Source of the DNA: Sphingobacterium endophyticum | GTDB lineage: Bacteria > Bacteroidota > Bacteroidia > Sphingobacteriales > Sphingobacteriaceae | Assembly: GCF_009733535.1 (NCBI RefSeq) | Contig: NZ_SMMI01000003.1 | Coordinates: forward strand, 496,001-560,000 | Direction of reading: 5' to 3' | DNA length: 64,000 nt | Shown: positions 27,808 to 37,108 of the stretch, in pieces | How positions within the stretch are numbered: the first letter of the stretch is position 1 | Layout of the letters: each line of letters begins with the position of its first letter | The notes under the pieces: generated by a model | The model's database searches: none | Told to the model about the DNA's origin: nothing | Seen by the model: only the letters and a program-made list of their open reading frames with translations | Position numbers and translations under genes: made by a program

Positions 27808-29121
27808 TTATTTTTTATCGTTAATGCTGATGCAGCTTAACTGTTTCAAGTTTGCTTTGTTGGAATAGTCAAATTGGCATATCGACTGCGGGCCTAGAAC
27901 AATTAATGACTTTGGTCCGGCAATGATATCACGGCTCTTTAGGTCATCTAGGTATTGGATTTGATTGTCTTTGATATTGAGTACATCTTTGACATTAAAA
28001 CTTTTTAGTCCAAAGTCACCTTCACTCAGGTATAGGAAATCACCACTTAATGCAAGTCCATGCGGATGAGCCATATCGTACACTTTGACCTGTTTTGGTT
28101 TTTTAAGGTCCTTAATATCCACCACTTCCAAAACATTTTGTGAACCTCCACATACCGTACCAGTGCGTAAAGTTACGAAGGCATAATTATCATTGACAAC
28201 GACAGGATCGCAAGCCAGTACATGGTTATATGTTGCAATTTCCACAGGTTTGGTAGGTACACTGATATCTAAAATATGCATTCCGTTATTGGCTCCTACA
28301 AACAGAGAATTTTTGTAAGGGAATAAAGTTTCTATACCAAATCCAAGTTTAACCTCATTGACATATTTTGGGGATTTAGGGTTCTGTAGTGTAAAATTTT
28401 TGACCCTATCTTGAAAGATGGAGTATAAATAATTCGAAGAAATTGCGAATCTCGCTAAAGATCCTGCTATTCCGATCTGGTTACCTGATCCGGAGTTATT
28501 CGATCCTGAACCAGAATTATTGTAGCTTCCAGTCGATGAATCATAGTAAACGAGATCCTTTTGATCCGGATAATAAGTCTCTTCATATGTTGAATTGACG
28601 ATAGTATCCTTGTAAGCAATAATACTGACAGGATCGTTATCGGTTATGACATCTCGGTTTCCGGTTTGTGATTTATAGGTAACTGAGAAAACGTCTTTTT
28701 GTCGATCTATAAGAACAGGTTTATTAATATCAGAGATATCGAAAGTTAATAAATCGACTATATTATCGGCGTAAAGGTGGTCATTTTGAATACCTAGATC
28801 AAAGTTTCCCAAGATCGGCAGGAAACCGATGGCTTTAGGGTCTGCAGGATTTGTGTTGTTGTAAATATGAATTCCTTTATTTGGCTCATTGACAAATAAA
28901 TAATCTTTATACAGGTAAATCTTTCCGGTAGATTCAAAAGGTTTTGGTTCAACGATTGTAAATGTAGAGGACCTGACATCTCCCATGGTGAGATAAATAG
29001 GGACTTTAGTCTCATATGTTTCATCAACATGAAATTTGTCACAGCCGGAGAAAGTAAAAAATAGCAGCAGAGGCACAAATAAACCAAGCCGATTCAAAAA
29101 GCGATGGATAGCATTTTTCAT
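27808..29121 (-). CDS. LVIVD-repeat lipoprotein (beta-propeller)
   Basis: 437 aa. The lipoprotein signal has a lipobox FSGC (Cys27). The body carries LVIVD-type repeats, for example GIHIYNNTNPADPKAIGFL, GMHILDISVPTKPVEIATY, VLEVVDIKDLKKPKQVKVYD and GLKSFNVKDVLNIKDN. These form a propeller, probably at the outer membrane. A low-complexity Ser/Gly/Asn stretch lies at about residues 190-215. It is the first gene of a two-gene operon with the outer-membrane barrel protein. The ligand is unknown. Confidence 0.85.
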   Translation of the reverse strand: MKNAIHRFLNRLGLFVPLLLFFTFSGCDKFHVDETYETKVPIYLTMGDVRSSTFTIVEPKPFESTGKIYLYKDYLFVNEPNKGIHIYNNTNPADPKAIGFLPILGNFDLGIQNDHLYADNIVDLLTFDISDINKPVLIDRQKDVFSVTYKSQTGNRDVITDNDPVSIIAYKDTIVNSTYEETYYPDQKDLVYYDSSTGSYNNSGSGSNNSGSGNQIGIAGSLARFAISSNYLYSIFQDRVKNFTLQNPKSPKYVNEVKLGFGIETLFPYKNSLFVGANNGMHILDISVPTKPVEIATYNHVLACDPVVVNDNYAFVTLRTGTVCGGSQNVLEVVDIKDLKKPKQVKVYDMAHPHGLALSGDFLYLSEGDFGLKSFNVKDVLNIKDNQIQYLDDLKSRDIIAGPKSLIVLGPQSICQFDYSNKANLKQLSCISINDKK

Positions 29122-29327
29122 AAAATAAGATTAATAGTTATTTGGTATTTAATTTAGATACGTAAACAATTAATAATACGCTACAAATCAGAAGTAAAAT
29201 TTCTCGATTTTGTGAAAAATATCAGATAAAAAGGAGCGCCGATAGTCTATAGTTTAAAAAAAAGGCAGTAAAATTGCTTGTAAAGTATGCTTAACAGGCG
29301 AGCTATAAGATTTCACTCAAAAAGAAA

Positions 29328-29879
29328 ATGAAAAAGAATCTCATAATAATTTTAATACTTATATCGATTACTCAGGTCCTTTTTGCTCAGGACAGTACAG
29401 CAGTCAAGGCGGATTCCCTGACATTTGAATCCCAAAGGGAACGGGTCAATCATTTATTAGATGAGCGGAGTCGAAGATTTGGTGAATATGACCAATCCTT
29501 GGAAAAGAAGACGGGTGTCTTTGGATTATTTAAGACGAAGGGTGATATGCAAAAATCGATAGATATCCTTCGGCAGGTAGTATTAAACGACAACAATATA
29601 TTTTTGGAAACCCGAAAGTTATTGGATTTGAAGGATGCGCAGAGTGAACGCTATCAGCGTTTAGCTGCTGAATATGACGCTCAGGTATCTGCATATATGA
29701 AGACGATTACGAAGCTTCAGAATGAAAATGACAAACTTCGGGGGGATCTAGGCAATATGGAGACATCTGATCGAGGGAGTGGGATTATGCTCTATTTGGC
29801 TGGAATTCTCATTATTACGTTAATAATAGTATTGATTTACCAATACCGCAGGCATAAACCCAAAAAATTGACGGAATAG
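29328..29879 (+). CDS. Exported coiled-coil protein with C-terminal membrane anchor, unknown function
   Basis: 183 aa. It has a signal peptide (MKKNLIIILILISITQVLFAQ), a predicted helical/coiled-coil middle (about 30-140, rich in Glu, Gln, Lys and Arg), and a transmembrane segment near the end (GIMLYLAGILIITLIIVLIYQYRR). No family is recognised. The topology suggests a periplasmic helical domain tethered at the inner membrane. It precedes the ABC exporter by 58 bp, but that gene has its own -7 box. Confidence 0.7.
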   Translation: MKKNLIIILILISITQVLFAQDSTAVKADSLTFESQRERVNHLLDERSRRFGEYDQSLEKKTGVFGLFKTKGDMQKSIDILRQVVLNDNNIFLETRKLLDLKDAQSERYQRLAAEYDAQVSAYMKTITKLQNENDKLRGDLGNMETSDRGSGIMLYLAGILIITLIIVLIYQYRRHKPKKLTE

Positions 29880-29904
29880 TGATAAGAAGACCTATTTATA
29901 TTGG

Positions 29905-29912
29905 TACTTTTG
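29905..29912 (+). promoter_or_regulatory. Candidate -7 box (TACTTTTG) for the ABC exporter
   Basis: Exact TAnnTTTG match 25 bp before the ATG at 29938, which would give a short leader of about 20 nt. Confidence 0.5.
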
Positions 29913-29937
29913 CTCGAGAAGAGAAATAAAATAGTAA

Positions 29938-31773
29938 ATGGCCAGACCGAGATTGAATAGTGGTGATACCCATTCGGAGGATTTACCTAAACCGAAGTTA
30001 AGCAAGGATATACTTAGAAAAGCTTTAATGATATTTTCATATATCAAGCCTTTCAAATGGAAATTTATTATTGGGATGCTGTTTTTAATCCTATCGAGTT
30101 TATCGATGTTGACCTTTCCAGCCTTACTGGGAGCGATGATCGATGCAGCTCAAGGAAAACAAACGTATACATGGCTACCAGCAAGTGTTACGTATATCGG
30201 GGGCATTTCTCTAATTATTCTATCTTTTCAATCCATTATTTCTTTTTTTAGGATCCGCTTGTTTGTTGAGATTGCTGAAAAATCATTAGCCAATATTCGA
30301 AAAGACACTTACCATAGGCTTATTACCTTACCGATAGAATTTTTTGCCAACCGCAGAGTTGGGGAATTAAACAGTAGACTTTCTTCCGATCTATCACAAA
30401 TTCAAGATACGATGACGACTACATTGGCAGAAATGCTACGTCAGGCAATCAGCTTAAGTTTAGGTGTTGTATTATTGGTCTTAGTATCGCCGAAATTAGC
30501 ACTCATGAACTTGTGTATATTACCGGTTATTATTGTTGTTGCTATAATTTTTGGACGGTTTATCCGAAATCTTTCACGGGAATCCCAAGATAAGCTAGCA
30601 GAGTCGAACTCAGTAGTTCAAGAAACCTTATTAGGCATCAGCAATGTAAAAGCTTTTGTCAATGAATATTTTGAGTCTAAGAGATATTCAGAAAAACTAA
30701 ACCAATCGGTAGCCTTAGCTGTAAAAGGGGCAACCTATCGAGGTATTTTTGCGTCCTTTATCATTTTTGCCATCTTTGGCGCTGTAATCGTTGTGATTTG
30801 GTATGGAGCGTCTTTGGTTTCATTACAAGAGATTTCTGTTGGTGATTTAACGACTTACATTCTCTATTCGATGTTTGTTGCGGGATCCATGGGAAGTTTC
30901 CCAGAGCTTTACGCCAGCATTCAGAGGGCCCTAGGAGCAAGTGAGCGGGTACTTGAGATCTTAAATGAACCGAAAGAAGATATTCAAGTAAATGAGGAAG
31001 ATAAAGACATTAAAGTAGAACTACATGGCGATATAGAATTTGAAAATGTATCATTTAATTATCCGACACGACCAGATCTTACGATATTGAAGGATGTCTC
31101 CTTTCATGTTAAGTCGGGCAAGAAGTTAGCCATAGTTGGTCCGAGTGGGACTGGAAAATCCACGATTGCATCCTTGATCTTACAGTTCTATCAACCCACT
31201 AGCGGTACCGTACGCTACGATGGTATTCCAGCAAACAAATTAGCATTGACGGACATTAGAAATCAAGTTGCGGTAGTTCCACAAGATGTACTTTTATTTG
31301 GGGGTACGATCCGGGAGAATATCAGTTATGGAAATCTAGAAGCAGAAGCCGATGCTATCATCACAGCTGCGAAAAGAGCAAATGCACATAATTTCATTAT
31401 GGATTTTCCGGAGGGCTATGACACGGTTGTAGGAGAGCGTGGCGTTAAGCTTTCAGGAGGCCAACGACAACGGATTGCCATTGCCAGGGCATTATTAAAA
31501 GATCCATCAATCTTAATATTAGACGAAGCGACCTCATCGTTGGATTCAGAATCTGAGCGTATGGTCCAACAGGCATTGGTTGAATTGATGCGCAATCGTA
31601 CTTCGATCATTATAGCGCATCGATTGTCTACAATAAAGGATGCGGACATGATTATCGTATTAGAAGACGGTATTATTTCAGACATGGGTACCCATCAAGA
31701 ATTGATGGAAAAAGGTGGCGGTTTGTACCAACATCTCTACACATTACAGTCCTTACAAGTCGTTGAAAGTTAA
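29938..31773 (+). CDS. ABC exporter, fused permease and ATPase (MsbA/ABCB type)
   Basis: 611 aa. The six-span type-I exporter domain (about 30-335) is followed by an ATPase with Walker A GPSGTGKST, Q-loop VAVVPQDVLLFGG, signature LSGGQRQR, Walker B ILILDEATSSLD and a His-switch IIAHRLST. It probably exports a lipid or hydrophobic compound across the inner membrane. No neighbouring substrate genes are seen, and MsbA identity cannot be proven. It is followed 97 bp later by the YtxH-like gene. Confidence 0.92.
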   Translation: MARPRLNSGDTHSEDLPKPKLSKDILRKALMIFSYIKPFKWKFIIGMLFLILSSLSMLTFPALLGAMIDAAQGKQTYTWLPASVTYIGGISLIILSFQSIISFFRIRLFVEIAEKSLANIRKDTYHRLITLPIEFFANRRVGELNSRLSSDLSQIQDTMTTTLAEMLRQAISLSLGVVLLVLVSPKLALMNLCILPVIIVVAIIFGRFIRNLSRESQDKLAESNSVVQETLLGISNVKAFVNEYFESKRYSEKLNQSVALAVKGATYRGIFASFIIFAIFGAVIVVIWYGASLVSLQEISVGDLTTYILYSMFVAGSMGSFPELYASIQRALGASERVLEILNEPKEDIQVNEEDKDIKVELHGDIEFENVSFNYPTRPDLTILKDVSFHVKSGKKLAIVGPSGTGKSTIASLILQFYQPTSGTVRYDGIPANKLALTDIRNQVAVVPQDVLLFGGTIRENISYGNLEAEADAIITAAKRANAHNFIMDFPEGYDTVVGERGVKLSGGQRQRIAIARALLKDPSILILDEATSSLDSESERMVQQALVELMRNRTSIIIAHRLSTIKDADMIIVLEDGIISDMGTHQELMEKGGGLYQHLYTLQSLQVVES

Positions 31774-31870
31774 TTTTTGTTAATTTATAAAGATTGAAAA
31801 CATTTTGGCTTACACCTTGTTTAATATCAACAGAACATATAAGACTAAATAGGATAAAAAATATAGAATC

Positions 31871-32248
31871 ATGGAAAAAAATAGAAATGGATTAGTGGCA
31901 TTTGCCCTACTTGGATTAGCCGTTGGTACAGCAGCATATTATTTATTAGGAACAGAAGATGGGAAAAAGCAATTAGACCGTGCGAATGATGGTATTAAGA
32001 GTTTAACAAAATCCATTAAGGACCTATCGAAGAAAGAGGCAAAAAGAGCATCAAAATTAGCTAAATCGGCAAAGGAAGATTTAGAGAATTTGAAAGATCG
32101 CGCAAAGAATGCTGGGCGTGATGTATTAGATAAAGCATCTTCAAAAGCAAATGAATGGGCAAATAAGGCATCAGATGCGGCACACAGCTTAGGAAATAAA
32201 GCAGAAGAAGTTGCTGACAAGGCAAAATCAGAAATTAAAAACGCTTAA
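31871..32248 (+). CDS. YtxH-like small membrane stress protein
   Basis: 125 aa. The N-terminal hydrophobic segment is GLVAFALLGLAVGTAAYYLLG, followed by TEDGKKQLD, the YtxH/Gls24-type junction. A long Lys/Ala/Glu-rich amphipathic helix continues to the end (ASKLAKSAKEDLENLKDRAKN). This matches general-stress YtxH-like proteins of unknown mechanism. It lies 50 bp before ccmB, which has its own candidate promoter. Confidence 0.8.
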   Translation: MEKNRNGLVAFALLGLAVGTAAYYLLGTEDGKKQLDRANDGIKSLTKSIKDLSKKEAKRASKLAKSAKEDLENLKDRAKNAGRDVLDKASSKANEWANKASDAAHSLGNKAEEVADKAKSEIKNA

Positions 32249-32284
32249 TTTAAGACCAACAATACGATGCTCGATAGATTGATG

Positions 32285-32292
32285 TATCTTTG
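32285..32292 (+). promoter_or_regulatory. Candidate -7 box (TATCTTTG) directly before ccmB
   Basis: Exact TAnnTTTG match ending only 6 bp before the ATG at 32299. If used, transcription would begin at or next to the start codon, giving a leaderless or nearly leaderless ccmB message. Confidence 0.5.
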
Positions 32293-32298
32293 CAGAAC

Positions 32299-32958
32299 AT
32301 GAATCTTTTAGCACAAGTAAAAACATTAATATATAAAGATGTTGTTTTAGAATGGCGATCAAAATATGCCATCAACAGTATCTTACTTTATGTGGTATCC
32401 ACAGTATTTGTATGCTATCAGTCATTCAAATCTGTGGATACTATTGTTTGGAACACCTTGTTCTGGATTATTTTATTGTTTGCGGCAATCAATGCGATGA
32501 GCAGGAGTTTCGTTCAAGAAACGGGTCATCGTCATTTATATTATTATTCTATTGTGAGTCCAAAGGCCATTATTTTGGCAAAAATCATCTACAATTCGGT
32601 ATTGATGGTTTTATTATCGACTACAGCCTTTATCATCTACAACTTAATATTTAAGAGCCAGGCGGAGAATTTAGGGATTTATTGTTTGGCGATTTTTTTA
32701 GGGAGCATCAGTTTCGCGACGGTTTTTACGATGGTTGCTGCAATAAGCGCGAAAGCGGGCAATAACAGTACGATCATGGCAATCTTGAGTTTTCCAGTTA
32801 TTATTCCGTTATTAATCGTATTAATCAAGTTATCACAAAACGCGGTAAATGGCAGTTCAATAGGAGATAATTGGGCAGATATCGCTGTTTTATTGGCAAT
32901 TAATATCGTCACGATTGCTATTTCTTTGCTGTTATTTCCTTACCTTTGGCGAGATTGA
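32299..32958 (+). CDS. ccmB: Heme exporter membrane subunit CcmB
   Basis: 219 aa from the ATG at 32299; a TTG at 32290 is possible but less likely. There are about six membrane spans. The N-terminus LLAQVKTLIYKDVVLEWRSK and the ISAKAGNNSTIMAILSFPVIIPLLI segment are typical of CcmB. It forms the membrane part of the CcmABC heme-handling complex for cytochrome c maturation. ccmC follows 13 bp later. The ATPase gene ccmA is not in this cluster. Confidence 0.9.
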   Translation: MNLLAQVKTLIYKDVVLEWRSKYAINSILLYVVSTVFVCYQSFKSVDTIVWNTLFWIILLFAAINAMSRSFVQETGHRHLYYYSIVSPKAIILAKIIYNSVLMVLLSTTAFIIYNLIFKSQAENLGIYCLAIFLGSISFATVFTMVAAISAKAGNNSTIMAILSFPVIIPLLIVLIKLSQNAVNGSSIGDNWADIAVLLAINIVTIAISLLLFPYLWRD

Positions 32959-32971
32959 TTTTTTTGTTCTT

Positions 32972-33634
32972 ATGAGAAAACGTTGGTGGAAAATTTTGGC
33001 AGTTGTCATGGTCGCGAGTACCATTATAGGCGGACTGCTTGGCCCCGTTCCCGTACTACCTATTCTAAATGAAACTATCCGTAATGTATATTTCCACGTA
33101 CCTATGTGGTTTACGATGATGGTTTTATATTTGATATCCTTGATTTACAGTATCAAATATTTAAATTCTGGAAAAAGGGAATATGATTTTATGGCTGTAG
33201 AAGCTGTGAATACGGGCATTATCTTTTGTGCCTGCGGTTTAATGACCGGGATGTTATGGGCAAACATAACATGGGGAACGCCATGGACCAATGATCCACA
33301 ACTCAATGGGGCAGCCATTGCGACCTTGATGTATTTGGCGTATTTAGTATTAAGAAATGCCTTAGAAGAGGAGCAAAAACGAGCTAAGATCTCTGCGATT
33401 TACAACATTTTTGCCTTTCCGATCATGATTGTCTTAATCTATATCCTACCGAAGATGAACGATTCATTGCATCCAGGAAGCGGGGGTAATTCTACCTTTG
33501 GCGACTTGGACATGGATAATTATATGCGTCCAGTATTTTACACGGCAGTTATTGGTTGGATTTTGATTGGGTGCTGGATTGCCAGTTTAAGGTATCGTAT
33601 TCGTTTAATAGAAGATAAAAGAAATAGTTTTTAA
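32972..33634 (+). CDS. ccmC: Heme-handling protein CcmC
   Basis: 220 aa from the ATG at 32972 (MRKRWWKIL); the longer frame runs back into ccmB. Six membrane spans. The tryptophan-rich heme-binding motif reads WGTPWTNDPQLNG, and a conserved His precedes it in VYFHVPMWFTMM. It presents heme to the chaperone CcmE in the periplasm. It lies between ccmB and the small ccmD-like gene. Confidence 0.92.
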   Translation: MRKRWWKILAVVMVASTIIGGLLGPVPVLPILNETIRNVYFHVPMWFTMMVLYLISLIYSIKYLNSGKREYDFMAVEAVNTGIIFCACGLMTGMLWANITWGTPWTNDPQLNGAAIATLMYLAYLVLRNALEEEQKRAKISAIYNIFAFPIMIVLIYILPKMNDSLHPGSGGNSTFGDLDMDNYMRPVFYTAVIGWILIGCWIASLRYRIRLIEDKRNSF

Positions 33635-33635
33635 G

Positions 33636-33839
33636 ATGAGAAATTTCCTATTCACAATTTTAGCCTTAATGATAGGGTTATCTGCAAATGCACAAGAGAA
33701 GGTACAAATGGCCGATGGACTTCGTGCGGAAGGAAAGATATATATCGTTGTAGCAGTTATGTTGGTTATCTTTCTTGCGGTTGCCATCTATTTGTTTACT
33801 ATTGATCAAAAGGTAAAGAAACTGGAAAAAGATAAATAA
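33636..33839 (+). CDS. ccmD: CcmD-family small membrane protein
   Basis: 67 aa, starting 1 bp after the ccmC stop. It has a signal-like N-terminus ending ANAQ, one transmembrane helix (IYIVVAVMLVIFLAVAIYLF) and a charged cytoplasmic tail (DQKVKKLEKDK). Size, topology and place after ccmC match CcmD, which releases heme-loaded CcmE. The predicted cleavable signal followed by a second helix is the common Bacteroidota form. Confidence 0.8.
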   Translation: MRNFLFTILALMIGLSANAQEKVQMADGLRAEGKIYIVVAVMLVIFLAVAIYLFTIDQKVKKLEKDK

Positions 33840-33852
33840 GGATACCCTTTCT

Positions 33853-34836
33853 ATGCTAATTAACCAACATCGATCACTTTCAGGATTAAATGTCTTTCTA
33901 GTTATTTTTGTTGGCACTATCTTATGTTTGGGGGCCTATTTACATTTACCTGAACAGCTCACGCCGGTATTATTTGAGCCTGGATTAGACCGATTGGTAG
34001 GGTTGGAATTAGGGCCTAGCTTTTCACCTTCTGCCAATGTTATGATTACCTTGGCCCTCACTTTAGTTCAAGCCTTTGCACTAAATAAAGTAGTCAATCA
34101 TTACAATTTATTAGGGAAGCCGAGTTTTTTGACCTCCTTAATGTTTATGACCTTGGTAAGTCTTTTCATTCCATTTTTAGTTCTATCCCCTACCCTAATC
34201 TGTAATTTTATTACAATTTGGATGCTTCAGAAGCTTTTTAATATCTACAAGCATGTAGATATAAAAGGGATTATGTTCGACCTTGGTTTACTAGTCGCGG
34301 TAGGAAGTTTAATATATTTTCCTTTTATCGTGATGTTGCTCTTGATTTGGTCAAGCTTGGTCATATTCAGAGCATTTTATTGGCGAGAATGGGTCACGCC
34401 ATTACTAGGAGTTTTAACGGTTTATTTTTTATTAGCAGTTGCATATTTCTGGTTGGAAAGGATGGATGAATTCTATCAGATTTTTCTACCATTTACCTAC
34501 GCCTTTCCTACAAAATTAAACATGGATGTTCATGATTATTTTGTGTTAATTCCAGTTCTGATCGCTATAGGTGGGTTTTTATTTATTTTGAAGGACAATT
34601 TTTTTAAGAGTGTTGTTCAGATAAGGAAGAGCTTTCAGCTGTTATTTATTATGATCATCTTAATTTTTGCTTCCTTCTATCTAAATCAAGATCGATCGAT
34701 AAACCATTTTTTATTGGCAGTACCGGCAATTTCGATTTACTTGGCCTATTTTTTCACACATGCCAAAGTAAAATGGTTTTACGAGACCTTATATATAGTT
34801 ATTTTACTGACGATTATTTATTTTCAATTTTTCTAA
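33853..34836 (+). CDS. Polytopic membrane protein, DUF6427-like
   Basis: 327 aa with about nine hydrophobic segments. The N-terminal part (GTILCLGAYLHLPEQLTPVLFEP) and the central FRAFYWREWVTPLLGVL resemble the Bacteroidota DUF6427 family; this assignment is from memory of the pattern. The function is unknown. It begins 13 bp after ccmD and is likely in the same operon. Confidence 0.65.
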   Translation: MLINQHRSLSGLNVFLVIFVGTILCLGAYLHLPEQLTPVLFEPGLDRLVGLELGPSFSPSANVMITLALTLVQAFALNKVVNHYNLLGKPSFLTSLMFMTLVSLFIPFLVLSPTLICNFITIWMLQKLFNIYKHVDIKGIMFDLGLLVAVGSLIYFPFIVMLLLIWSSLVIFRAFYWREWVTPLLGVLTVYFLLAVAYFWLERMDEFYQIFLPFTYAFPTKLNMDVHDYFVLIPVLIAIGGFLFILKDNFFKSVVQIRKSFQLLFIMIILIFASFYLNQDRSINHFLLAVPAISIYLAYFFTHAKVKWFYETLYIVILLTIIYFQFF

Positions 34837-34902
34837 GCGATTGTATAATAGGTGTTTAACCTTTTTTAACAACTTAAAAGCGTAGGATATTTAAAAAATA
34901 GA

Positions 34903-34910
34903 TAGTTTTG
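34903..34910 (+). promoter_or_regulatory. Candidate -7 box (TAGTTTTG)
   Basis: Exact TAnnTTTG match 101 bp before the ATG at 35012. It would drive the outer-membrane protein/lptC group. Confidence 0.5.
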
Positions 34911-35011
34911 TAGCAAAAATTCAGGTAATACAGCCATCATAAAAAGATTTATACACATCAAAAAGTCAAGTCAATAATTTGAATAAAGATGATGTTAAAG
35001 ATCTAATTAAA

Positions 35012-36355
35012 ATGTTAGAACAGTTGAAACTATTTTACTCTAATACGTCCCTACTTATTTTATTAGGAATAAGTTCATTCATACTTTCGAGTACGCAGAC
35101 TTATGCACAATCGTCGACCTCACATTCGCCCTATTCGCAATTTGGTTTAGGCCAAATGCGTGAGGATCAATTGCCTCAAACCCGCGCTATGGGAGGTATA
35201 ACGACAGCAGTAAGATTTCAGGGGGGCTTACCTGTTTTAAATATTTCCAATCCGGCTACATATTCAGGATTTAACAGAACTATTTTGGATGCGGGACTAT
35301 ATGGCAATGTCACTCAATTAGAAAAAAATTCAACAGCGGATAACACCGCGGATTTTGCATTCAGCCATTTTGCCTTTGGATTTACCTTAAACAAGAATAA
35401 TGGTCCAAAATTAGGTGGTATTTCCTTTGGGTTGATGCCCTATTCGGATGTAGGTTATAGTACATCTGCTAGTAGGGAAATCTCCAACACACCATATCAA
35501 ACAAGATTAGTTGGAGAGGGCGGCATAAACAAAGCTTATGTCGGATATGGTGTATCACCATTTAAGAATTTCAGTATCGGAGCTAACGTAGGATTTCTAT
35601 TTGGAAACTTATATGACAAATCACTTATTGATTTCCCGACGAACTACGGTTTTTACAATACGGCAAAAACGGATACTAGAAGAGTAACGGGAGTGACATA
35701 TGATTATGGAGCACAATATTTTCTTCCTTTAGGGAACAGAAAGAATCTGACGATAGGATATTCGGGATCATTAGACAATTCAGTACGTAGTAAGGTAACG
35801 TCAATGGTTACACGTACACAAACAGGGTCCGGGAATATTACGGAACAAGTTCCAATTGATACATCATCTATGGATGTGTTATCAAACCGCAAGATTAACC
35901 TACCATTGAAGCACAATGTTGGATTTACTTTTAGCAAGGGAGTGAATTGGATGGTTGGAGCAGATTTTAAATATGCTGATTGGTCAAAATACCAGGTACG
36001 TACTGGTGAAGAACCCTTAGGCAAGAATATTGGATTTGCATTAGGTGGACAAATCAAACCTGATCCAACATCATTAAATTATCTAAAAGTAATAGATTAC
36101 AGATTAGGATTTAGGTATAACAAAACTCATATGACGGTAAACCAACAACGTATTAACGACATGGCGGTTACCGTTGGTTTAGGTTTACCATTACCAGAGA
36201 CAGGATTTGGGAGAACATTTTCAAATGTTAACATTTCGGCAGAGTTCGGCCAACAAGGAACAATAAAGAGCAACTTAGTTCGTGAACGATATATCAATAT
36301 TAATTTAGGCTTCACGATTAATGATGCTTGGTTTATCAGGAGAAGTTACGATTAA
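35012..36355 (+). CDS. Outer-membrane beta-barrel protein, FadL/OmpP1-like
   Basis: 447 aa from the ATG at 35012; the open frame extends to a TTG at 34979. The signal peptide ends near TQTYAQ. The mature start SPYSQFGLGQMREDQLPQTRAMGG and NISNPATYSG resemble Bacteroidota outer-membrane proteins of the FadL/TodX fold. The C-terminal strand ends NLGFTINDAWF. It lies 3 bp before lptC, and this pairing is conserved in the phylum as far as I recall. The substrate is unknown. Confidence 0.75.
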   Translation: MLEQLKLFYSNTSLLILLGISSFILSSTQTYAQSSTSHSPYSQFGLGQMREDQLPQTRAMGGITTAVRFQGGLPVLNISNPATYSGFNRTILDAGLYGNVTQLEKNSTADNTADFAFSHFAFGFTLNKNNGPKLGGISFGLMPYSDVGYSTSASREISNTPYQTRLVGEGGINKAYVGYGVSPFKNFSIGANVGFLFGNLYDKSLIDFPTNYGFYNTAKTDTRRVTGVTYDYGAQYFLPLGNRKNLTIGYSGSLDNSVRSKVTSMVTRTQTGSGNITEQVPIDTSSMDVLSNRKINLPLKHNVGFTFSKGVNWMVGADFKYADWSKYQVRTGEEPLGKNIGFALGGQIKPDPTSLNYLKVIDYRLGFRYNKTHMTVNQQRINDMAVTVGLGLPLPETGFGRTFSNVNISAEFGQQGTIKSNLVRERYININLGFTINDAWFIRRSYD

Positions 36356-36358
36356 GAA

Positions 36359-36958
36359 ATGCGAATTTCAGAGTTAAAGATATCGAGAATATTGCCCCTA
36401 ACAATTGTTTTGCTAGGGGCAATCTTGTCAATTGCCTGTGAAAATGACACGAAAGACATTGATCGCTTGGCAAATATCAAGCAAGAGGAGGCAGTTGACA
36501 TATCAAAGGATGTTACGGTTATCTATAGCGATTCAGCGAAGGTAAAAGCGGAGTTAAAGGCTCCGGAGATGCGTGTTTACCATGACAGTACGGGTAATTA
36601 TGAGTTCAAGAAGGGGGTTCAGATCATCTTTTTTGATGATGAAGCTAAGGAGATGCAACGAGTTACGTCGGAATATGCTCTTCAGAAAAAGCTTGAAGGA
36701 TTAACAGAGTTTCGTAAAAATGTAGTGATTACCAAAGTGGACGGTACGATTATAAAGACTGAAGAGTTGATTTATGATGAAAAGAACAAGAAGTACTTTG
36801 GTAGCCAGCCTATTACGGCAGAATATAATGATGGTAGGACCTCAGCACAGGGAACATCTTTTACTGCGGATGCCGATTTCAACGACATACGTTTCATGAA
36901 TGGTACAGCGATTCATATTCCATCTGCAGACTCTCAATTACCATCATTTGGGAACTAA
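36359..36958 (+). CDS. lptC: LPS export periplasmic protein LptC
   Basis: 199 aa. The N-terminus has a lipoprotein-type signal with Cys27 (LSIACEND). A beta-jellyroll follows with KAELKAPEMRVYHDSTGNYEFKKG split over strands, and TSEYALQKKLEGLTEFRKNVVITK, the LptC/OstA-type repeat. It bridges the inner-membrane LPS transporter to LptA. It is flanked by the outer-membrane protein (3 bp) and the PpiD-type gene (150 bp). Confidence 0.88.
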   Translation: MRISELKISRILPLTIVLLGAILSIACENDTKDIDRLANIKQEEAVDISKDVTVIYSDSAKVKAELKAPEMRVYHDSTGNYEFKKGVQIIFFDDEAKEMQRVTSEYALQKKLEGLTEFRKNVVITKVDGTIIKTEELIYDEKNKKYFGSQPITAEYNDGRTSAQGTSFTADADFNDIRFMNGTAIHIPSADSQLPSFGN

Positions 36959-37108
36959 CAGAAATTGAAGGAATTGGAATAAAAAAAATAGAGAAGTGGT
37001 AAATAGAAATTTTTACACTATTTTTTTATAAAAGTTGTATCTTGCGCCTTGTTTTTAAGAAAAAGCAAAAGAATAAAAAATATTAGCATTAAATTATAGA
37101 ATATCGTT

